A stretch of 64,000 bases of DNA from Salminus brasiliensis. Lineage: Eukaryota > Chordata > Actinopteri > Characiformes > Bryconidae. Numbering within the stretch: the stretch's first letter is position 1; each line of letters starts with the position of its first letter. A program made the translations under genes and the position numbers. The stretch covers positions 5,216,640-5,280,639 of the forward strand of contig NC_132901.1 in the NCBI RefSeq assembly GCF_030463535.1. Reading direction: 5' to 3'. The notes under the pieces are model-generated. The model did not search any database. It was not told the DNA's origin and saw only the letters and a program-made list of their open reading frames with translations. Below are positions 42,146 to 55,504 of the stretch, piece by piece.

Positions 42146-43660
42146 TCAGGCTGGGTGATTAGTGTGTGGGCTTGGTCAAGTGCAAATCCTCAGGATTCTT
42201 TAAAAGCACAACAGAAAAAAAAGTGGGGACATAACATGAAATTATGACCTTATTATTATTATTAATATTAATAATGAATAAATAAATAATTTCTTTCAAA
42301 AATCTCTGCACTGCTAATCTGTTTCACTAAAACGGGACATAATTGCCTATAAATTCCCATATCTGTGCATCCCTAGAACATCCAGGGTCATGGAAAAGTT
42401 TGGGCAACCCTGGTCAGAACATCTGACCCGATTCCCTAAAGGCGCGACGTTAAAGACGACCCATTCCTTTACTATTACCTACTCAGAGGAGAAGTGTCCA
42501 TAGCAGTGCCCAGCGTTTGGGTGGCCTGCATGGTCAGTACTTTAATAGCAAAGTGCCCTTTTTGGCAAGAATGGCAGCTAAGAGTCTTTCACTTCATATT
42601 CAGGGGATTTTCGCCCATTCCTCTGTGCCAAAGGCTCTTAGTTCTTAGTGTGAACAGCGTCTGATTATGCAGTGAGGACGCAGGAAAGGTTTGCTCCTGA
42701 TGTTTGTGCACCAGTAGACCAGTGCATCGCCACTCCAGAGACAGAGACTCAGTCTTCCTGAAAGTCTCTCTGCAGTTAAACAGGGATTTCTAGCAATTTT
42801 CCATGAGGGGTTGCCATGACCGCTGATTGTTGGGACAAGGTTTGAGGAAATTTGCATCACCTGGCCTTCCCTTAAGATGACCGTGAACATGCCATAGCAC
42901 TGACGAGCTGATTTAAGGCCTGAGAACTGGAGTGCCCAGTCTTTTCCTTTAAAATGATTAAAAAAAGCATTAAAAAAATACGCTAATCTTGCTTAAAATG
43001 TTGAGCAGAATGTTCCGTCCTTAACTTCGTGCCTTTTGCCATTGTGTATAGTATAGCATTGCATCCTTTCCTTGGTGCTTTAGGTTGACGTGGCTTCTAC
43101 ATTTACATTTACATTTACGGCATTTAGCAGACGCTCTTATCCAGAGCGACTTACAAGGTTACTGGTATTACAGAGGAGGGCCAATGTAGTGTTAGGAGTC
43201 TTGCCCAAGGACTCTTATTGGTGTAGCGCAGCATAGTCACCCAGACCGGGAATCGAACCCCAGTCTCCCACGTGGTGTGGCAGCTCACTGGCAGGTAGTG
43301 GTGTTATCTGTTGCACCACACCAACGCTTCTACTTTACAGAAGCCGCCTAGAGTGTCATCGGCAGACATCTGGCCGATGTTTGAACCCATATTTGGTGAC
43401 ATATTTCATGTATTGTAGGTTAGTTTGCTAAAACCTCTAGATTTTATTTGCTCTACTGCAAAAAAAGATGCACATCAAGATAAATAGGCTCAGCGGTTAG
43501 AGCTCTGGGCTGTCGATAACAGGGTTGTGGGTTCGATTCCCGGGCTCGGCAAGCTGCCACTGTTGGGCCCTTGAGCAAGGCCCTTTACCCTCTCTGCTCC
43601 CCGGGCGCTGGAGTTGGCTGCCCACCGCTCTGGGGGTGTGTGTGTACTCACTGCCCCTAA

Positions 43661-43715
<55 letters not shown>

Positions 43716-46700
43716 ACTACCAGATGGGTTAAATGCGGAGGGTCCATTTCGCTGTACAGTGTACAGTGACAAATACGTGCACCTTTACCTTTACCTTACC
43801 TTTAGTGCATCCCAGCTATACTTCAGACTGCAGGTAAACATGGCCCTCTTGTTATATATAGATATCATTCTTATCATATTTATTTATTTATTATATGACC
43901 TTTTTGAAGTGACCTATATTTGATGTTAGTGTGAACAGTGCTGCACCAGGCGTCTTTAATGTGAGGGGAAATTGAATGCTGTCAAAAGGAAACAGTGGTA
44001 CGTGCTGCAGAAAGAGATCCGTGGAAAGCTCCTTTAACGGCTTTGTGTTTTATTTATTTATTTATTTATTTATTTATGTTTATTTAAACAGTATCCCTGA
44101 AGTAAAGCTGTGTGCTCGTCTCGCTCACCATCGTAAATGGAAAAAATGCGAAGTGCAACCATAGTAACAAGCACTTTGACAGCGTCTGTTCCTCGGTGTG
44201 CAACATTTTCCATGAGAAGGAACTGAACCGACTGGTCAGACAGAGGCGGATCACATCGGCTGTTCACATTTTCACACATACAATCGAATCTGGGTCCGTA
44301 TGACTAGAAGATTAGCTCTGTCCACTTTTGCCTAAAACACCATGAAACCTCCTGCGTCAGAGCGCTACAGCTCAGCTTCCTAAAACTCTGCTCCCTAACT
44401 TCCCAAAGTCCAGGAGATCAGCTTGCTTGGCGCAGTATTTCCCCCACGTGGACGCTGTGCTATTAGCTACACATCAAGTCAGTCTTGAGCTGAATCCGGT
44501 GTGTTTGAGCGTCAAGAAGCTGCAGAACATGTTTCATTTACTTTCTCTCTCTTAATATTGTGAAGCCTCTCTGTTGACGTTTTATTGTCTAAAGCTAAGG
44601 TACGCGCTTTCTGAACGTTACGGCCTTTGGCTCCTAGAATACTCAGTCTGTCCAGTTGTCTGGGCGTTCTTAGACAGTTTTTTTAATTAAATGTTAATTA
44701 AAAAAAATTCTAACACTTTTTTTTTTTTTTTTTAAACCTTTATTCATTTATTTTCAGTTGAACAAAAGTCGTCAGTGTAAATTCAGACACTATTCCATTC
44801 TATGTTAAAACAAATTTAACATAGAATGGGGAGGTACATAATCGTGAGCATTATGATGAGGATACATCTTCCCTACACATACCACAAGCTCAAAAGGCTG
44901 CATGGTATGGCCAGCCAGTATGATGTTCGAAAAAGCTGTTGGATACACAGACGATATGAGACAAGTAAAGTAAAGCCATTTCCATCACAACTACCAATAC
45001 ATCTGCGTGCATATAATAGCAAATATCACTAATATAATAGCAAATATCGCATCCGCAAGCATTGCTGCACAGTAGAACAGTGCACCACCCTCCTGACTTG
45101 GAAGTAATGTGCTTTTTTTATATAGCAACTGGTGAAAGCCTCAGGCCTGATTTGCTTATCATAATTTGAAGCCTTGGCATTGCTAAGCCCTAAAAATATA
45201 TTTTTTAAATGCTATGAAAAACAGAGCAACTGTGCATGAGACAATGAATTTCCCCACTGCGGGACTAATAAAGGACTATCTTATCTTATCTTATATGGCG
45301 AGGTACATGGTATAACAGGTATAACATCTGTAGTGTTAATTATTGATTGAAATCTGAAATTTGACTGAAATCAAACTCAGAATAAGCTTGTGTTAGTTAA
45401 AAAAAAACATAGTGTATCCTGCAAGAACGAAAGTCTAACAGGACCAGTGTTGATCATACATGCTCATCTGTTTTACTATGTGCAGCATGAACATGCTGGC
45501 CTGTTTGGAGCCTAGGAGTTGGCTATGCTATACTAGAACGTGTGCACAGGTCTATTGCATACCTACCTTTAGATGTTTGAGATGGTTCTGCACCTTCAGC
45601 TTGGGGTTCTTCTTCTACAGCACTTGGAGCTTCATCATGTTTACGTACGTTTCATAGAGAGCGTCTTAAGTGTGTTGTATGTGTGCTGTGTTTTGCAGAT
45701 GCACTAAACTTTGCCACCATAAAGCTGTGGAGCTGAAGGACGATGTGTGTGAGAAGCAGAGTGCAGTCACCATTAACCCACGGCACATGAGGAAAGCCTT
45801 CAGGATCATGCACGAACTGCGCAGGTGAGTGTGCGTTCAGGCCCGCTTCGTAATTCCAACGCCTTGGCCCAGTAAAGACGCGTTAATGCCGTGGTAGCGA
45901 TGTTGGGCGAGGCCCGTGGTCACCAGTGATGTGGAGAGAAGGTGCTATCTACCCACCCTGGAGAGAGCAAGGCCAGATCGCTGCGGGATTTGAGCCAGCG
46001 GTCCTCTTCTCATAGTGGTGGCGCCTTTTTCCTCTGGACCAGCTTTATACACAATATTTTTTGCATGGCAACAGATTTTGTGGTCTCTGTAGGAATGAAT
46101 GGGCTGCACCATTTTATTGTCCCGTTAAAGCTTATTATTCACAACCCCCCCCCCTTTTTTTTTCTTGCTTTTTCCCAGTCAAAGTGTGTTGTGTGATGTG
46201 ACCATCGTTGCGGAGGATGTGGAGATTGCAGCACATAGGGTGGTTCTGGCTGCTGGGAGTCCGTACTTCCATGCCATGTTTACAGGTAAGTGGACAATAA
46301 GGGGCTGATGTCCTGCTTGTGGGAATGGCATGTACTTGCATGAGGCTGCATGGTCTTTATAAAAATGGATTAGCCTCTTAAACGGCTTTAAATACAATGA
46401 GGAGCATTTTAAGCAATTAAAAGGAGACAGTCTTACCTAAACATTTGTGCACTTTGGCTAATTTCCCTAATCATCTGTAGGTATTAATATCTTCAGCAAA
46501 TCCCAATGCACAGTTGCTCTGTTTTTCATAGCATTTAAAAAAATATATTTTTAGGGTTTAGCAATGCCAAGGCTTCAAATTATGATTGATAAGCAAATCA
46601 GGCCTGAGGCTCTCACCAGTTGCTATATAAAAAAAGCACATTACTTCCAAGTCAGGAGGGTGGTGCACTGTTCTACTGTGCAGCAATGCTTGCGATATTT

Positions 46701-49536
46701 GCTATTATATTAGCGATATTTGCTATTATATGCACGCAGATGTATTGGTAGTTGTGATGGAAATGGCTTTACTTTACTTTACTTGTCTCATGTCGTCTGT
46801 GTATCCAACAGCTTTTTCGAACATCATACTGGCTGGCCATACCATGCAGCCTTTTGAGCTTGTGGTATGTGTAGGGAAGATGTATCCTCATCATAATGCT
46901 CACGACACCGCGTGTGTGTCTGTTTATAGGTGAGATGAGCGAGAGCAGACAGAAGAAGGTCCGGATAAAGGAGATAGACGGATGGACTCTGGGGATGCTG
47001 ATCGACTATGTTTACACTGCCGAGATACAGGTCACTGAAGAGAACGTACAGGTAATGCAAATGTACACAAAAGGGCCTCTGTAGTGGGACGTGAATTTAG
47101 CTGATTTGTCTTAGGGTTCTGTTAGGGCTCAGTCCACTCACTAGGTCACTTGCAATGCTCCTAACACTAGAAAGGTGAGGACAAGCACATGCCTCCTCCA
47201 ATACTTGTGAAATTAGCCAGCGCCTCTTTTTGAGCTGCCCCATCACTGGGCATCCAACACGCTTGGTGGAAATTGTGGTGCTCTCTCTCTGGCTCTGGCT
47301 GCTGATGGCTCACAATCCTCTGGCCTAAGTGTCGGTGTCATAGTCTGCTGAGCCACTCAGTTCCTCTAAAGATCCTCGCACTTTTCAGGTATGCTAGATG
47401 GACAAAAGTATTGGGACATCTGCTTGTTGATCCTGCTTTTGGACAACTGTCTCTACTGTCCAGGGAAGGCTTTCTACTAGATTCTGGAGCATTGCTGTGA
47501 GGATTTTGATGGCATTCAGCGTGTTGGATGAGCCCAAAAGTATTGGATTGGAGCACCATTGTCCCAGAGAACAGAGTTCCACTGCTCCACAGCTCAGTGC
47601 TGGGGGAGTCCTGAGAGTCTTATTAGCAGTTCTACTTCTACAGGGACTAGACAAGCGGATCTGTTTCTCCAATGGGTGCAACTTCAAGTAGCTGAATGTA
47701 TTCATTAGAAGGGCTGTCCACAAACATTTGGACATGAAGTGTACATCATCAGCAATGGATTTGCATGGTTCTTTATGTTGGTGTTCATGGTCCAAAACAC
47801 TCTTCATACTTTCTAAACTGACTGAGTGTTGAAAAATGCATCTCAATAGTTATCAATATTTAATGATGGGGAAAAATATAGGTCTGGCCCTTTAGCTAAC
47901 CCAGAAGTTGAGATGTGGAGATTGGACCATGCCTGTCTGTTGTGTGGGGAATGCTCTGCTCCATTTACGTTGGTTTACTTGGCTCTTTCTCTCTGAAGCT
48001 TCTGAAGGATAGCTACCCTGCCCCAGTGCTTGCATTTGCTGGAGCCTGTGAGCCAAAGACTATATTTTAATAAAAGAACCCTGGTTAAGGAACAGCACTG
48101 CAGATCTCCTTATCTTTTTCTGAGAAGGAAGAGTGAGGGGAGAGCTCTGGATTTGCTCATTTTCCCCAGCGCACCCCTGCATATTTCCTTCTTGTCTTCA
48201 TGTTCTACATCTTGTCCTTTTGGCTTAAGGCTGCAGTTTCAGCCCTTAATGAAGTCTTCAGGAAATGGGAGTGTGTGGGCTGTGTGTGTCTGAGTGGGCG
48301 GGTGGTGCGTTTGTTGTGCGAGTGTGTGCGAGTTTGTGTCTGTGTGTTCAGTAAAACTTCAGACCTGAGAAGTAGATGCTTAACAGTCAGTGCTTTACGG
48401 TTTGCCGTGCACTTGACACTCGTATGCTAAAGCGTAATTCAGCAAATTGAAATAATCCAGCAAATTTGCACTGAAGGGAATTGTTTGAATGTGTTCGTCA
48501 GGATGATCTCTTATCTGTACTCTTGCCGTGCGACACCTCCGTGTCGCTGTGACAAACGCACCACATGAATATGCATGTGGACATCTGCAGCTTGACAGTT
48601 TGTTCTAGGGCCTTAGAAAAACAAAATATAGATTCCAGTACCAATTTTAACCATTTAAAAGGTACACTTAGAATTGTTTTGTGTTCCTGAATGATCTATT
48701 AGCAGCTTTTTGTTTGTTAGCAGGTTTGTTTACATTTTTTTTTTCTTCAGATGACCCAATCAGGAAGTAGATACACTATACAACCATCTGGTTGACTTGC
48801 CCAGTTAGGGTAATTCTAGGTATTATAGAACAGTCACTGTAATACAATACAAAGAGAATATAACCAAGTTCACTGTGATAAATAACATGTAGACAAATAT
48901 GTCCAACCCTTCAATTAAAGCTTCATATACTTTTGAGTACAATGTAATATTTATAGCTACTTACCGATCTCGATAGTAGGGCTGAACAGTATGGCTAAAA
49001 ATGTGCAAGATTTTGGACGGTTTCATGATATCACTGTATTTTTATATAATGTAGTAAAGTACTAATATCTTATTATGTAAAGAGTAAAAGGTCTCGTGCA
49101 GTGCAATTCTGTTCATCCTACCTGGGCAACTCAACCAAGTGGTCTCACACGCTTTCCGAGAACACATTGAGATGTTTTATTGTCATGCTTTTGCCCTTGA
49201 AAAAAAAATAAAAAAAATTATTAGGGGGTGTAGAGCATGAAGTGACTGACTGTAGAGCTGCTGTATACCAGTACACTTCAGGTTCTTCTGAGTTATCAGA
49301 AGTAATCAGCTTTACACACTGGATTCAATGAGGGGAATAAGGTCGAACAGCCGAAGATGGGCTTATTTTGATGGATTTGACACAGTTCAGTATTGTCTGT
49401 CATATTATTATGAAAACATCATAGAAGTGGGCCCTAATATGTGGGCTAATATTATTGGCATGGTTTTGACTGATGGGCTCTATGGGATGTCTGATTTTGT
49501 CTTGTCAGAATCGTGCATGATATCCATGAAATATTT

Positions 49537-49568
<32 letters not shown>

Positions 49569-52500
49569 CGTGCATGTGTGTGTATAGGTGCTCTTGCCTG
49601 CTGCTGGTCTGCTCCAGCTGCAGGAGGTGAAGAGAGCGTGCTGCGAATTTCTGTCCACGCAGCTTCACCCCACCAACTGCCTTGGCATTCGCGCCTTCGC
49701 TGACCTGCACGCCTGCTCCGACCTCCTCAACCTGGCTAACACCTACGCAGGTGTGTGAGTGCATGCACAGATGTGGAACCTAACTGCAGACCTACTTTCC
49801 AGGACAGAAACCAGGACATTATTATATGAGATTATATTTCCAGTCATGGGAACTCTTGAAAAATTGTTAATGTAGTGGAATTGTCCTGGTAATCAACTGT
49901 GTAGCAACTTTTTTTTTTGTTTTGTTTTCCTGCTAGCTAGCATTAGCCAGCTCTGTTAAATCATTTGCTCCCATTTTTGCTCCCATTTCTCAAAAACAGG
50001 ACTTTGGGACATGGAGATTTGCGAGAATAGGTGTTAAACAGTACACCCACTAATCACGTGTGCTAGGCCGTGGACGCTATATTGTCACAAGAATAATAGC
50101 AATAAACAATATTATTGTTACTTTCAGAAATTGTATATCACCAATGATGAATAATAATAATAATAATAATAATTTATGACCCTTGTTTGAAATAAACTTT
50201 GCACTTCTATAATTACTGTGTACTATTGTACTCCAGAGCAGCTACTATTTGGGTGGTGGGTCATTTTCAGCACTGCAGTGACACTGACATAGTGATGGTG
50301 TTAGTTGTGTAGTAGCTGGTACAAGTGGATCAGACACAGCAGTGCTGCTGGAGTGTTTAAACACCTCAGCGTCACTGCTAGACTGAGTCCAGTCCACCAA
50401 CCACAAATGTATCCAGCCAAAGCGGCGTCCTGTGGGCAGCGTTAAAGAACTAGAGGATGACCAACACAAACTGTGCAGCAACAGATGAGCTGCCGTCTCT
50501 GACTTTACAGCTACATGGTGGACCAACAAGGTAGGAGTGTCTAATAGAGAGGACCGTGAGTGGACACAGTGTTGCACTGCAACACACACTTGCACACCAC
50601 CACCATGTCAGGGTGTCACTGCGGTGCTGAGAATGGCCCACCAACCAAATAATAGCCGCTCTGTGGTGGTCAGTCCTGTGGGGTCCTGAGCATTGAAGAA
50701 CAGGGAAAAGGAGGCTAACAGAGCATGCACGACGCAGTTCTCGTGACGGGCCTTCTGTGTGTTAAACCAGTTTATACTGAGAGGCTTTTAATTTGCTTCT
50801 TGAAAGTGTATTGTTTAGATATTGGCCTGTATGGAAGTCACGGAAATCGTCCTGGAAAACTCCTGGAAAAGAGTGGGAACCCTGCTCAGGCAGCACATTT
50901 CATTTGTTCTGTCAGTCATCATATTCTCTCCTCCATCTCTCGCCCCCGTACTTCACCGCTTCTCTTTCTCTCTCTCTCTCTCTCTGTGTACACAGAGCAG
51001 CACTTCTCAGAGGTGGTGCAGTGTGAGGAGTTCCTCAACCTGGGAATGGAGCAGGTGTGCAGCCTCATCGCTAGTGACAAACTCACTATAACATCTGAGG
51101 AGAAGGTACAGCATTACACACACAAACACACCCACATCTTATGTCTAAATGTTTGTGGACACCCCTTCTTCAGCTGCCTTCAGCTATTTTAAGTTGCACC
51201 CATTGCTGACACAGATGTGCAAAAAACACACGCACAGCTTGTCCAGTCCCTGTAGAGTGTCAAGTACTGCCAGTAGAATAGGACTCTTTAAAGCAAAGAA
51301 ACATGAACCCATTGGCACCATGTCTAATTTAAAGCGTGGGCTAGTGGGGTATTATAAAGCCCCCCAGTATTGAGCTGTGAAGCAGTGGAAGAACTGCGTT
51401 CTCTGGAATGATGGATGGTGGAGCTCCCTCAAGTACTTTTGGGATGAGGTGGGATGGTGATCATCCAACCTCCTGACCTCACAAACACTCTTGTTGCTCA
51501 ATGCAATCAAATCCTCACAGCAATGTTCCTCCAAAATCTAGTAGAAAGCCTTCTTTCCTGGACAGTAGAGACCGTAAGAGAGTTACTCCAACAGAAGCAG
51601 GAAAAGCTCTTGATTTCGGAAGAAGCAATGAATGAGCAGGTGTCCCAATACTTTTGTCCATATAGCGTACATATACACACCTACACAGTGAGGGACTAAA
51701 CACTGGCATATGATGCAGGATCTGCCCCTGCACACACCTGACTGGGCAACGCTGACTTGCCGCTTTGTCGCTATGGGAACCTACAGCATGCGATAGTAAC
51801 ATCCAGGGAGTCGCTGCGGTTGGCAAGCGAAGGCTTGTTGGTCGCCCTGGCAACGTGAGCCGGTGCAGACAAGGCGAGGCCTCCAGGCTGCTTTGGTTGC
51901 CATGGAAACTGCAGTGTAGTAGCATGGCGTAGCGTAGTGTTGGAAGTTCACGATGTGTGTATGGCTTCACTAAAGCAGCCATATGTGGGGTCTGATTGCC
52001 ACGTTTGCAGGCCTGTGATGCATGTCTGTCTGTCCGTCCGTCTGTCTGTGCACGCAGGTGTTTGAGGCGGTCATCGCCTGGGTCAAACACGATAAAGACG
52101 TGCGACAGGAACATATGGCTCATCTGATGGAGCATGTGCGCCTGCCTCTGCTCTCCAGAGAGTATCTTGTACAGGTAAGTGTGTGTGTGTGTGTCCTGTT
52201 ATGGAAAAACTATAAGCTCTGCTCTCATTGGCTGCTTTACAGCCCTGTGATGTCTCACAAGAGCCGCGTAGCATAGAATAGCATAACATAGCCTAATAAT
52301 AAATCATTCTTTTTGTTATTAGTCCGCTAATATTAGCTTAGCCGTTAGCCTTGCACTGATGGCCTTTGGCTCGACCCTTTCTTTGACCCTGATGTGTAAG
52401 TGATGTGACCGTGTGTGTCCATGCAGAGGGTGGAGGAAGAATCCCTGGTGAAGAACAGCAGTGCCTGTAAAGACTACTTGATCGAAGCCATGAAATACCA

Positions 52501-54985
52501 CTTGCTACCCGCGGACCAGCGCTCCATGATGAAGACCGTCCGCACCAGGGTGCGCACACCCATCAGTTACCCAAAGGTAGGTGGGGGTGGGGCTGTTTGC
52601 ATGCGCTTTCGTTTCGTTTCGTCTGCCAGCTGTTGGGATCGACATTTATGATATTTCAGAGGGATTGGTGAGTAAATTAAACTGTAAACAGTGGCTCCAG
52701 TCTTGCAACAGCTGTCCTTTAATAATAAAGGAACCTTTAAACTAGGAGCTGCTCCATTTAAAGGGATGATGAGTGCGCTAGTCGGCGTATTCTAAGGATC
52801 TATTTTTTTCAAGTATATTTGTGAGCGGTAGTCTAGGATTACAGCTGAAAGCAAGCAAGCAAATAAATAAATAAAATGTGGGGAAAGATGCTGACTCACT
52901 CTGTGAAGTGCATGGCAGCCCCTTCTTGCATTGTAGGTAACCTAAAACCTACTTGTTAACTCGGGAATCTAAAGCCATGCTTCCGTTTTTGCTTTAACAC
53001 AACTGATTGAGCTCAGCAGCTAATCGGAATGGCTTCAGTGCCTTGATTACTTAGAACAGGGGGAAACACTAAGCTCTACAGTATGAGGACACTCAAGGCC
53101 AGGGCTGATTGAAAGCTCAATCTAAGGGGAAATACTGAGAACTGTGATGAACATCCTGTATTTTGTTTCCTCTGTTGTGCAGGTGATGGTGGTTGTAGGG
53201 GGACAGGCTCCTAAAGCTATTCGCAGTGTGGAGTGCTTTGACTTTGAAGAAGAGAGATGGTTCCAAGTGGCCGAATTGCCATCCAGACGATGTCGAGCAG
53301 GTATGCGTGCTCTTCACGCTGTTGCTGTACTTGCAGAATGATTTACTCCGCATGATGCAGTAAAATATAAACATGTCCAGTGAGAGGCAGTTCTGCAGAG
53401 AGGTTGGTAGAGAATGGCCAGGCTGGTTGGTGCTGAAAGGTGCAGAAAGGCTACAGTAGCTCAGATTTACACTCTGTACAATTGTGGTGAGCAGTGGGTG
53501 CAGTGCTGAAGCACAGGCTCACCAAAACACCTGGATTTCTGCTGAGACGCCCAGATGGTAGAATAAGAATTTGGGGCCCAATAGCTAGAATCCAACAGTC
53601 CAGGTATAATGGTGTGGGGAAGGTGTTATTGGCACACTTTGGGCTCATTAATCCAGTAATCAGGCATTGCTTGAATGCCGCTGACTAGCTACTTGTCGAG
53701 GTCCTTCAGTGGTCTTCCCAGTCTCCAGAGCCAAGTCCAGTACGACACCTTTGGGATGTGGTAGAACAGGAGATTCGCAGCACTAAAGTGCATGTGTTTG
53801 TAGGTGTGGTCTACATGGGTGGCGTAGTGTATGCTGTGGGAGGCTTCAATGGCTCTCTCCGAGTGAGGACGGTGGATGCGTACGACCCTGTGAAGGATGA
53901 GTGGTGCTGTGTGAGCAGCATGCAGGACCGGAGGTCTACGCTAGGGGCTTCTGTTCTTAATGGGCTGCTCTACGCCGTGGGCGGTTTCGACGGCAGCACA
54001 GGTACCCTTCTGCCTTTTGCACGCTGGACCACTATTTAATCGCAGACCTGATGGATTTGAGTACACGAGATTAAGTGTTCCTACATGTTAATCTATCTAG
54101 GTATCTGAAATGTAGCTATTGAAATGCATGTGAAGTACAGTAGAGGGTAAATACTGCAGTGTATCCGAAGATGAATAGTATTCTGTAAATTGCTGCTCTT
54201 CAGGTCTGGCCACTGTGGAGGCGTACAATGCGAAGACCAATGAATGGTTTCACGTAGCTCCCATGAACACTCGGCGCAGCAGTGTGGGAGTGGGTGTAGT
54301 TGCAGGTGAGTATGGTCAGCTACACAGTAGAGTAATTGTTGTAATGGTATAATAATGCATTATAATAGAATTCCACAATTTATCATTTAATATTTTGGGT
54401 TGCACCTATTCATTATTTACATTTTTAAACATATAATATTTTTTTTAATGGTTGAATGGATTCTGTTGCTTGCATTCTAATGTAAAAAAAATTTTTATTG
54501 TATATTTTATTCATTTTAACATTATATTTAAAATGTATACCTGCAACTTTATTTCTGATATTTATTTATTTATTTATTTACTTATTTATTTTTAACTTTC
54601 CTTCAAATATATATTTATATGTCTTGTCGCTGTCACACACAAGTTTCTCATATCTCGTAAGGGAAAAGTCCCTTAAAGTCAAAGTGATTTGTGATTAGTC
54701 ATTTTGGAGCATTGCTAAATGCTCATTTTCACACATTTTATTTAAATAGCAAAAATATGTGTATGAAATATTATAATTCACTGATAATGTAGCCCTGTTG
54801 TGCTGTTGTAGGGTTTACGATGTAACACGCTTACTGATGTGTTCACACATGCAGGTATACTGTATGCTGTTGGTGGATATGACGGAGCGACACGTCAGTG
54901 TTTGAGTACCGTGGAGTCGTATAACCCGAACTCTAATGAGTGGACTTATACAGCAGAGATGGGCACTCGGCGCAGTGGAGCAGGT

Positions 54986-55026
<41 letters not shown>

Positions 55027-55470
55027 GCGACACAAAATTACAGACGCAAACAAACATTACTTTTAAATGCCTTTTTAAATGTTTTCTAACTGTGTTGTTG
55101 GTGTTTGTGATGGACAGGTGTGGGTGTGCTGAAAGGCCTGCTGTACGCGGTGGGTGGGCACGACGGCCCGTTGGTCAGAAAGAGCTGCGAGGTGTACGAC
55201 CCCGCCTCCAATACGTGGAAACAGGTGGCTGATATGAACATGTGTCGTCGGAATGCAGGTGAGCTGGAGAAAGCATTTGCTCAGTTTGTCTTAGGCTAAT
55301 ATTAGGATGATACTAGGCTAATGGTGTTGCTGCTCCACTGACCGTAGCCAATCTGGGCTCGGCCCACTGCTGGCTGCACTTTGTAGCTTTAATGAACTGC
55401 GTGACTCGAGTCATATTTGTGTACAATGCTGTCATTTTACTCAATTCTGTATCCCTCAGCTTGTCCAGAA

Positions 55471-55504
<34 letters not shown>

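Noticed and set aside
43490..43772. Minus-strand frames with HTHTHT runs
   Set aside because: Translations of a GT microsatellite inside a SINE. Similar artefacts occur at 41067-41594 and 61042-61359.
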